From Apiotrichum sp. Y4204 (taxonomy: Eukaryota > Basidiomycota > Tremellomycetes > Trichosporonales > Trichosporonaceae): a DNA stretch of 64,000 bases. The position numbers and the translations under genes were made by a program. Below, piece by piece: positions 55,224-64,000 of this stretch. The stretch covers positions 1 to 64,000 of the forward strand of contig JAMYHL010000006.1 of NCBI GenBank assembly GCA_025531455.1, written 5' to 3'. Numbering within the stretch: position 1 is the first letter of the stretch; every line of letters starts with the position of its first letter. The notes beneath the pieces were generated by a model. The model saw nothing but the letters and a program-made list of their open reading frames with translations, did not search any database and was not told the DNA's origin.

Positions 55224-56617
55224 CGTGGGAAGTGATGTGGGAAGAGATGTGGAGATGGGAATGCAAATGGATGATGGGGCACCAGGATGAGGATCTGAGG
55301 AGCTTAATAAAGAAACATCCATCCTCCCATGTCCGACTCGTTCCATGCCGAGCATTCAAGAGCATCGGACGAGGAAGAGGGACTTGAGGATCGACTCCGA
55401 GGAAGAAAACAAAAAATCTGCGCCTCGGGATCGGCGGCGGACCCTGTGCGGTATGCGGCACCGGGGGCACGGGAGCCACATGATGACGGAGATGACGCAC
55501 GGGTCACACCACAGCTGAAACGCTAAAAGCCACTCGGTGGTGGGCCTGTGATGTCATTCCGAGGAACGGAGGATTCCCACGGGGCCACGGGAGGAGGGAC
55601 GAGGGGCGGCGGGGCGGAGGGCCCAGGATCTCCGCAAAGGTGGCTCGAATAAGGAATCGCGGAACTGTCCTCTGGAGCCTCTGAGCTGACACTCTGCGAG
55701 CCAGATCGCCTGAGCCATCAACGGCAACGCGCTAACAGCCGTTCGGCGCGTTTGGCAGCAGTAATGGTCGTGTAGCACGTCGTGCGATCGTGCGTCTGTA
55801 CGCAGGCCGTCTCGATGATTGACTGAAGACACTGGCGCACTTGGCCATCCCGTGCTCCCCCACGGTAGAGCAGAGAGAAGAGAGCTCTGGATATGTGAAC
55901 AATGCATCAGTGTGTCTCATCGAAGCGGTATGCACGTATGCACTTCTACGTTTCCAGACACAAAGACATGGAGGGAGTGAACCGGCGGAGTTACACGCCG
56001 TAGCATGCTTTGTTCTCCGCCGGAACACTGCACGCTGCACGCCGTGCAGGTTATGGTTATCTGGTCCCGCCATGGCGATTCCCGTCCCCGTCAGATTCTG
56101 CCTGGATACCAGCTTTGAGCGAGATGAGCACAGCCCGCGCTACTCCTACGACGGGGATCGGGGACCACAAGCGCGCAATGGTCCAAGGGCGGGCCAGGTA
56201 GATGCTGGGGTAGTTGCTGCGTCAACTAGACTAGATCCAAAGCACACAGCAATCCTGCCGGGGCCAAAACTCATGCATGCGGGTCGGCGACCTGCGCCAA
56301 TATGACGAGACGCAGAGTCGGGGACACAAGCTATGCAGCTCAAGATTCAGTTGAAAGCTTGGGATCTCGGGAGAGTGATCGGGAGATTGTCTGGGCCATG
56401 GGCCAGCTGGAGAGGGTAACCGCCGAAACAGAGCCACTTAAGAGCTAGGAGAGCGCTCGGCGCTCGGCTCCAACCCTGCGCGCCCGCGCCTCCGCGCCTC
56501 CCACCATGCCTCCACGTCGCGTGCCCGCCGACAGGAAAGTACGAAATCCGATCCCCACACTGCTACCCCTCACGAGATTACCATCCCATCTCTCCTCTCG
56601 ACTGTACACCACACACC
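55224..56617. other. 1.4-kb intergenic region, no gene supported
   Basis: Promoters of the small unknown gene and of the zinc transporter lie here; a CT-rich leader covers about 56460-56617. Frames around 55840-56300 show no family features. Confidence 0.45.
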
Positions 56618-58513
56618 ATGCTCTCGAGAATATCGCGGACGTCGCTGGCGCTGGTCGCGCTCGGCGCGACGCTTGCTGTCGCGCACAGGAGCTTTGGGGG
56701 AGGACACAAGGTGGGTCTAACGAAAGTGTCTGTGCGCGCACGGTTGCTGGGAGAGCGGATAGAGCAGGGCATACGACCACCTGCTCCACCGTAGCCGACG
56801 ACTTTTTGGTGCTGCAGGTGCACTAGTCGCTTTTGTGCATAGAATTGGCACCTCCACCGCCAGTGGTGGACGGCACCATTCACTATCGCTGCCTCACTCG
56901 CTGTGCTGTCAGCGTGGCGCGTCATCCACGACGACTTTCGACTTTGGGCGATAACAGAGACTGACAACCACTCTAGATTCTCCCATCCAACGGCCAACCC
57001 ACCCACCCGCATCACGCTCATTCACATCACCATTCGCAGGGAACTATGAAGCAGGTATTCGAGTTCCTCTTCCCGTTCCAGAGCCCAGCATGGAATGCTA
57101 GTGAGTGAAAAGCGAGCAACGCGCGACCGCGACCGCGACACCGAGCTGCGAGTTGGAGCTTTGAACAACGCGAGCATGGAGGCGTGACCCTTGTCCATGA
57201 GGGGCTCTTTCTACATCCTGTCTCAGAAGATACCCGCCGCGCCAGTATGGCCCCAGCTACCAGCTCGACCGTGCAGGTCCTCTTGGAGACCGCATCGCGT
57301 GCAACGACTAACCCCAGTTCTCGGGACGTTCTACATCTCCTCCATCCCCAATTTTATCCTGCTGGCGGTGCCCGCGTCGCTTGAGCCCTCGTCGCTGAAC
57401 ACGATGATCGCGTTCGCGACGGGCGGTCTCCTCGGCGACGTCTTCCTCCACCTCGTCCCGCACGCGTTCTTCGGCGAGGGCGACCACGGCCTCACCACTG
57501 TCGTTGTTGACAGCCAGCGCAATATCGTCATCGGGTGGGATTAGATCTATTGTTACCCGATGCTGACTCCCAGATTTGCCATCTTCCTCGGATTCGCCGC
57601 CTTCTTCGTCCTGGACAAGACCATGCGCGTGCTGAACGCGCAGGCGGGCAATGAGGGCGGGCACGGGCACTCGCACGGCGGACACTCGCATTCGCACGGC
57701 CACGGCCATTCGCATGGCGCATCGTCGGCGGTCGCCAAGTCGGACGGCGAGCTCCGGAAGCGCAAGGGTGAAAAGGAGGCGGGCAGCGCTGAGGGCGACG
57801 AGGACAAGGCAGAGGAGAAGAAGGTTAACCCCTCGCTCCGTCTCTCGGCGTACCTCAACCTCTTTGGCGACTTTACCCACAACATCACCGACGGCCTGGC
57901 GATGGCCGCTTCGTTCTACTCCAGCCCCGCCCTCGGCGCTGTCACCACCATCGCGACGTTCTGCCATGAAATTCCTCACGAGGTGAGTGGAAATGTATTG
58001 GACGCACGAGAATAGAGATTGGTTCTATTGACACCTAGGTTGCCGACTACTCGATTCTCATCAAGTCGGGCTTTACCAAGTACCAGGCCATGGGCTCGCA
58101 GTTCTTCACCGCTGTTGGCGCGTTTGTCGGCACCTTTATCGGAATCTGGATTGCAGAGACCACCGGTGCCGGCGACCACACCCCGATCAAGGCCGGCGAG
58201 GGCATCATGGGCACCACTGTTGGTCCAGGCGAGCTTGTCATTCCGATGACCGCTGGCGGTGAGTAGTGAACAACTGAATTCCGGCTGATCCCAGGTTTCC
58301 TCTATATTGCCAGTGTCAGCGTCATCCCCGACCTCCTGGAGGAGTCCAGGAGTGCACGCCAGGCGCTCAAAGAGGTGCGTTGAGAGTTCATTTCGGAATC
58401 AATCGCTGACATCCAGTACGCCGCTATGGCTGTTGGTGTGCTCTGCATGGTGAGTGCCTGGGTCCAAGTACAGTACACTGACCGCACAGGCTGTTATTGC
58501 ATGGAACGAGTAG
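56618..58513 (+). CDS. YKE4: ZIP-family zinc transporter, Yke4/SLC39A7-like
   Basis: Eight exons (56618-56710, 56977-57100, 57318-57534, 57574-57982, 58039-58258, 58295-58374, 58417-58449, 58490-58513) join in phase to 399 residues. It starts with a signal peptide (MLSRISRTSLALVALGATLAVAHR) and a His-rich lumenal segment (PTHPHHAHSHHHSQG). Membrane helices include GTFYISSIPNFILLAVPASL and MIAFATGGLLGDVFLHLVPHAF. A second His-rich loop (HGHSHGGHSHSHGHGHSHG) precedes the ZIP metal-site helices HNITDGLAMAASFY and CHEIPHEVADYSIL. This is the LIV-1/Ke4 arrangement; Yke4 moves zinc across the ER membrane. The last exons are very short (33 and 24 nt). Confidence 0.93.
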
Positions 58514-60371
58514 ACAGGCCATCACTGCTACATACATGGAATCTCTGCATACCTTTCTTGATAGCTCTGGCTGTGGCTTTGTCCTGACTAACTGTCGGCC
58601 ACGACCACTGACCACTGGTCTGAGCAACGGCACAGATTACAGTCCGGATCTGGCGATTGCAGCCCGGATCTGGCGTTCAGAAATCCCCGACAGCCGGAAC
58701 TGGGCCACTAAGCGTTGGCCAACATTACTTTTGCCCTCATGTGCCGCGATAGCTCGCACTAGTCCGGCTCGAACGACCAGCACTGCAGCACGGCGACGAA
58801 CGCCATGGTTCTAACATTATCCAAATGACCAGCCTCCTGTGCCTTTGTGATCGGGCACCCAGGCACATCAGCATGGCCACATGGCCAGCATGAATCCGCA
58901 TCGGACACAGGATCGCGCAGTGTGTCAGGATGCAGTAACCCAGGACAAGGGTTGATAACCCTTCTGGACGATCATCAGTGTCCTCCATATGGCCTGCATC
59001 CATATCCTACATCCAGCTGGCTCAGCATACAGCGTACAGCGTGGAGCCCAGGGACTCGTGCTGCCAGAACGCACATTCAGGCCCACGGGTCCAGAAGCCT
59101 GTCCTCGTGCCTGGGTCCGCGCCCTGGCTCACTCGCTGGCGGACCCAACATTCGCGCGGAACCGAGCAGTCACAGCGCTTCGCCCCGCCGGGAGCCGGAA
59201 GACGTCCTTGCCGACGAGGAGAGCGATGAGGGCGATTGTGTCTGGAGATGTGGGTTCTTTTGTGGTGCTCATGTTGTTTTAATGTGATGCACGCGGCATG
59301 GATAGAAGGCATATGAGGGAATCAGTTTTACAGGGTGGTTTTTTGTGCTTATGGAATGTATGGGATGTTATGGAATGCACCAAATTGCGAGCCCCCGGGG
59401 GGATCAGTGAAGAAGGATGAGGCTCATCCTGTTCATAATGTGTGTGCCATTTTGCGACCAGGCACATGATGCCAAAGCATCCTGCAAATCATTACGTCAA
59501 TCGGCAGATCACCAGACACAAACTCGAGGATTGCAGACTGCAGAAGAGCAGAGGACGCGAGTCACAGGGACACAGGGAGGGATGACACAATCCACTTACT
59601 TTATTTTTGTATATTATTTATTCTAATTCATCGCGCGGGTAGGTGAGCGAGGGGGGGGCTGACGAGAGCAAAGGAGAGATGATGATCGGGAAGGAGGAAG
59701 GGAGGAAGAGTGCGGCACGAGAGGAGAATGGATTCGCAGCTTTGGTTGTCGCGGTATATCGCGGTCTCATGATCCTGGGAAATTAAAAAGCACAAAGTCT
59801 GGAGCAATGTACCGCACCGTTGTCTGCTCTCTGGCGAACAGCGAAACAGCGTCGAAAGCTTGAGAGAGCTTGAGGACATGTGGGTTACTATACATGCGCT
59901 TATGCACGGCACTGCTGGCCCACCTTGCAAACCATGCTGAGCAAATCACCTGCGATCAGCTGCAAATGTAGAGTACGAGAGTACGAGCTCAGAGCCCTCT
60001 TGCGCCTCTCGGTCATTCACCCGCCACTAGCCGACGCCTCATTCACTGCTGCTCTCCCCTCCTCCCCCTCCCCACTCATCTTGTGGCGTTGTGGAAACTA
60101 TCATCAAGCTCTTTTTTCTCTCAAAGAGTCACTAACTGCAAGAGCACGCACCCCTGGGGTCAATTCCCTAATACCCGCCTGCCCGCCCAGCCTATTCCCC
60201 AAGCTCTATCCAACCCGCATACGGCACATAGTGACCACATTTTTCTTGTCTTGCCATTTGGTCATTGGATCATTGATCGACAACTCATCCTACAGTCATC
60301 CTTATCCTTATCCTCAATCCACGACCACCACTTTCCATCCATCGAAACACACACAGATCCGAAACGGCTAC
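58514..60371. other. 1.9-kb intergenic region, no gene supported
   Basis: 3' flank of the zinc transporter and promoter of the CBM48 gene. The last 300 bp are CT-rich with short T-runs, fitting a leader. Frames of 80-146 codons at 58847-59287 overlap on both strands and lack support. Confidence 0.45.
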
Positions 60372-63300
60372 ATGAGCGATCTGCACACTGCGACCTTTAC
60401 CTGGGGCGCAGGACCTAGTTCGGTGAGTGCCAGGTCCGCGGCGCGGGGCTTGGGTGGACGATGGATGCAGAGACGTCATCGAGGTCAGAGGTCGAGACAG
60501 ATGCAACCGACTTTTTTTTTCTGTCACGGCGTCGATATCGCATGTCAGTCGCGCACGCCATGCATCCAGCATCGAAGCCCCGCGGCATCGCTGAATCGCG
60601 GCATCCACCCCGCCCCACCCAGCTATGCATCGGATTAGAGACAGTACGGATGCTGACAGGACACTTCCCATGAAAAAATCGTAATCGCGTTTCTCTCCCA
60701 CTCTCGATGATTTCACACACAGGTCTTTGTGGCCGGCAGCTTCAACGACTGGTCCGACAAGGCCACGCCGCTCAGCAAGCTCCCTGACGGCAGCTTCTCG
60801 GGCAACGTTCCCGTCCCGTACGGCGAGAAGCAGGCGTTCAAGTATGTCGTCGACGGCGACTGGAAGGTCCGCGAGGACGAGCCCAAGGAGTGGGGTGAGT
60901 ACCCCTTTCTAGTAGCTTATCAGCGCTAATCTTCCAGACGAGGCCGGTAACATGAACAATGTAGGTGGAGATGAACATCATGGACCATGGACCCGCACGG
61001 TCGTTGCGGCGCGCGGCGCGATGGTCGCCACGATCGGAGCGGCGCACGTTGCTCTGCGGCACCGGCGTTGCTATCAAAAGCAACGTTGAGCCCATGTTCA
61101 CTATCATAACCCGAACTTCTGTCGGATCCGTGCTGACACTGCTCAGGTTTACGAGGCCCCGGCGGCTCCTGCCGGCGCCGCCGGCGCTGCTGGAGCTACC
61201 GGCGCTGCTGGAGCTACCGGCGCTGCTGGAGCTACCGGCGCTGCTGGAGCTACCGGCGCTGCTGGAGCTGCCGCTTCCGCGACCCAGTCTGGCCAAGCCC
61301 AGCCGGCCCAGACGCTCGCAACTCAGCCGGGCGCCGACTCTACGGCCGCCGCGATCCAGGGTGTCGCCCCGACCGCTCCTGTCGCTACTGACGCTGCCGC
61401 TCAGGCCGCCCCTGCCGCTCAGACTGCGGGTACCCCCGCTGTTAACCAGCTCGCCGCCCAGCCCGAGGCCGCCAAGGCCGGCGGCATCTCCGGCACTACT
61501 GCCGCCCTCGGTGCCGCCGGTGCCGGTGCCGGCGTCGCTGCCATTGGCGCTGCGCTTTTCGCTGCCCGGGAGAAGGGCGATGACAACACTGCCAACGCAG
61601 TAAGTATTTCCGCTGGCTGTCACCGTGTGGTTCCGTCAGCTAATCCCCTGCAGATCCTCACCGATGCAATGGCCAAGGGCATCGACCCGTCGACGCTCTC
61701 CGACCCCGCAGCTGGCAACGCCGCGGCTGGCAACCTTGCTGGAACCTCCGCTCCGGTTGGTGCAGTATCTCAGCTTCAGTCGATTGTTGACGGTATGAAG
61801 ACCGACGACCGCGCCGCCGCCGCCTCTGGTATGTCCTGACGCCTAGGCGCTATGCGCCAGAGTACAATCGCATGGGGCGCTGCACGTTACTGACTGTCCT
61901 CAGCGGGTATTGCTCCCTCGTCCGTCGCATCTCCCTCGGCCGCTGTTCTCGCCGCCACTCCCGCTGGTGTGACGTCCAACTCCATCATGGCCGACGCCCC
62001 TACCGGTGACGCTACTCGTGCGCCCCCAACCGACGTCTCCGCACTTGGCACTGTTCTTCCTCCTGCCTTTGCCGACACTCCTGCCACTGGTTCCACTCTT
62101 CCTTCCGCTGCTGGAACCGCTACAGACGCCACTACCATGCCTGCCGCCGGTGCTACCAACCTTGCCTCGGTCCCCGGTGCTGACGCCACTGCTCCCACTG
62201 CCGCCAACCCCGCTGCCGACGCTTCTAGGGGTGTCGCGACCGACGCCGCTACCGGAGCAACTCCGGCAACTGCTGACGCTACCAACCTCGCCGCCACTCC
62301 TGCTATGAGCGAGCAGGCCAAGCCCGAGTCGGCTACCGCCCCCGCCGCGTCTCGTGGCCTCCCGTCTGGTGCCCTCATGGGTGCAGCCGGTGCCGGTGCC
62401 GCTGGTCTTGCTGGCCTTGCCGCGGCCGCCGGTATGAAGAAGTCCGACGCCCCTGCTGCTGACGAGAAGGCTGCTGCGGGCTTCACCCCTCCTGCTGGCC
62501 TCAGCAACTTCGCTGCTCAGGTTCCTGGTGCTGGTAACGCTTCCACCGCTTCTGGTGCCGATGCCACTGGCGCGGCCCCGGCTGCTGGTGGCCTCGGTGG
62601 CTTTGCTTCCAACCTCCCTTCTGGCGTTACCGGCCAGGTGAACAACTATGCGACTACCGCATCCGGTTCCATTAACGACGCCTCGACCCGCGCCACGGGC
62701 GCCATCACCGACCTCTCGGGCCAGGCTCCCGCGCCCCTTGCCGGTGCGGTCGGCTCCATGTCCGACCAGGCAACTGGTGGCATCAACAACCTCGCTACCC
62801 AGGGCACCAACACCCTCGGCGGCCTCACGGGCCAGGCTGGCGCTGTCCCCGGTCAGGCTACAAGCGCGCTTGGCGGCATCACGGGTCAGGCGACCGATGG
62901 CGTCAACAGCCTCTCCAACCAGAGCACCACTGCCCTCGGCGGTCTTTCCAACCAGGGCACTGCTGGCATTAGCAACCTCTCTAACCAGGGCACTGCTGCG
63001 CTTGGGGGCCTCTCCACACAGGCCGGCGCCCTCCCTGGTCAGGCTTCTGGCGCTTTTGGTGGCCTCGCTGGCCAGGGCACGGACGGTCTTAACAACCTCT
63101 CTGGCCAGGCTACATCTGGTCTCACCAACGTCTCTGGTCAGACCACTGACGGTATCAACAACCTTGCTGCCGGGGGTCCTGGCCCTGCTGCCGGTGCCCT
63201 TGGCGGTGTGACCGGACAAGCCACTGATGGCATCAACAACCTCTCTACTCAGGGCACCGCTGCCCTTGGCGGCCTCACCGGCGCCGGCGCCGGCGCCCTC

Positions 63301-64000
63301 GGTGGCCTCCAGACTCGTGCGGGCGACGTCACTGGCTCCGCTCCTTCGTTCGGCAATGTTGGTGCCTCCAACACTCTTGCCGCCGATGTACCCAGCACCG
63401 CCGGCGCGCCTTCCCTCGGCGGTGCTTCTATGAACGCCCCTTCGTCGGTCAGCGACATCAAGGCGCCCGAGGGAGTGTCCAACCTGAATGCCACCGCTCC
63501 GGAATCGCGCTCCATTCCCCTTGGTGGCATCGCCGCTGGCGGTGCTGCCGCTCTCGGCGCTGCCGGTCTCACCGGTGCTGCCCTTCACCGTGACACCAAG
63601 TCCGATGTCCCAGGTCCCACAAGCGATGTCTCGGCTCCTGCCACCCTCGCGACGGACGCGTCTACCGTTCCTGATCTTTCGTCCACGACGAACGTCCCTG
63701 ATGTCTCCTCGACTGCCCCCGGCGTCACCGGCGTCACCGGCGTCACCGGCCCCACTGGCATCGGTGGTGACCTTCCCACTGCTGGCGGCCTTTCCGGCCC
63801 TATTAGCTCTACTGGCCCTACTGGTATTGGTGGTGACCTCCCCACTGCTGGCAGCTTCACTGCGCCTACTGGCACTGCTGGTGACCTCCCCGCTCCCGGT
63901 AGCCTCACTGCTCCCACTGCCACCGTTGGCGGTGTCCCCATTGAGGGTGACTTCAACAGCCACACTGCTAACGTTGGTGACCTCCCCGCTACTGGCGGCG
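60372..64000 (+). CDS. CBM48 (AMPK-type glycogen-binding) protein with long Gly/Ala-rich repeat region, 3' partial
   Basis: Exons 60372-60422, 60723-60894, 60938-60960, 61147-61599, 61654-61828 and 61904 to the right edge, all in phase; about 990 residues are seen and the frame is still open. Residues 3-80 form a CBM48/AMPK-beta-like domain: ATFTWGAGPSSVFVAGSFNDWSD...FSGNVPVPYGEKQAFKYVVDGDWKVREDEPKEWDEAGNMNN. This is the N-terminal arrangement of yeast Crp1/Mdg1. A collagen-like GAAGAT repeat follows at about 95-125. Gly/Ala-rich hydrophobic segments lie near 194-225, 441-468 and 828-855, each ending in charged residues. An 11-residue repeat region spans about 575-767. The rest is Ala/Thr/Pro/Gly-rich. 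Function unknown; glycogen or other glucan binding is inferred from the domain. Confidence 0.85.
61183..61272 (+). repeat. 18-bp tandem repeat coding for GAAGAT
   Basis: Five consecutive 18-bp units (GGCGCTGCTGGAGCTACC) give (GAAGAT)n; the last unit ends GCC instead of ACC. The near identity at DNA level suggests recent expansion. Confidence 0.92.
62752..63330 (+). repeat. 33-bp coding repeats, 11-residue units (consensus [GN][GN]-L-[ST]-x-Q-x-T-x-[GA]-[LI])
   Basis: Units such as GGITGQATDGV, NSLSNQSTTAL, GGLSNQGTAGI, SNLSNQGTAAL, GGLAGQGTDGL, NNLSGQATSGL, GGVTGQATDGI and NNLSTQGTAAL follow each other, with a few 7- or 15-residue offsets (PGQASGAF, AAGGPGPAAGAL). At least twelve units are visible. 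Confidence 0.88.

Noticed and set aside
55841..56305. 154-codon plus-strand frame upstream of the zinc transporter
   Set aside because: No family likeness and overlapping frames on the other strand. The sequence nearer the transporter looks like promoter and leader.
61900..63963. 687-residue Gly/Ser-rich frame on the minus strand
   Set aside because: It is a mirror of the repeat region of the CBM48 gene. The plus-strand frame is joined in phase to a recognisable domain; the minus frame has none.

Overview
The window is nuclear DNA from a basidiomycete yeast, most likely a tremellomycete of the Trichosporonales or a close relative. The evidence is GC-rich, compact genes on both strands, many short introns (often 34-60 nt, GTRNGT donors, CTAAC branch points a few bases before the acceptor), CT-rich leaders before start codons, and protein families typical of such yeasts. 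Gene models were built by hand from splice signals, reading-frame continuity and family conservation. Exon phases were checked arithmetically for the models whose exons are listed. No similarity search was run.

Layout. 0-12.4 kb: a Ser/Thr-rich low-complexity protein (+), SLM1 (-, TORC2/PIP2 effector), a 51-residue membrane protein (+), a GPI-anchored Ser/Thr-rich surface protein (+), and a DHHC palmitoyltransferase (-). 12.8-21.4 kb: the Golgi tether RUD3 (+), a peroxisomal ABCD half-transporter (-), an acetoacetyl-CoA thiolase with a mitochondrial presequence (-), and the mitochondrial GTP/GDP carrier GGC1 (-). 22-34 kb: ATP17 (+, ATP synthase subunit f), an Ala-rich unknown (-), a head-to-head pair of putative nucleotidyltransferase-fold genes (25.8-29.4 kb), ATP20 (-, subunit g) and PHO88/SND3 (+). 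36-46.4 kb: an acidic disordered unknown (-), a 4.4-kb stretch without a supported gene, and the vacuolar cation/H+ antiporter VNX1 (-). 48.6-64 kb: a PARP-type zinc-finger protein (+), RPS19 (-) head to head with MRD1 (+), a small unknown (-), a YKE4-type ZIP zinc transporter (+), and a long CBM48 protein (+) that runs off the right edge.

Functional themes. Several genes serve mitochondria: GGC1, ATP17, ATP20 and the thiolase. GGC1/ATP17 and RPS19/MRD1 are divergent pairs with related functions and may share promoters. The most unusual items are: a predicted secreted nucleotidyltransferase-like protein with about ten Cys/Lys-rich 17-residue repeats, whose motif resembles the 2-cysteine adaptor of large DNA viruses; a glycogen-binding-type CBM48 protein with 11-residue repeats and Gly/Ala-rich hydrophobic segments; a start codon split by a 36-nt intron in MRD1; and a thiolase first intron that looks like a second promoter for a cytosolic isoform. 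No tRNA, rRNA, CRISPR array or transposon was recognised.
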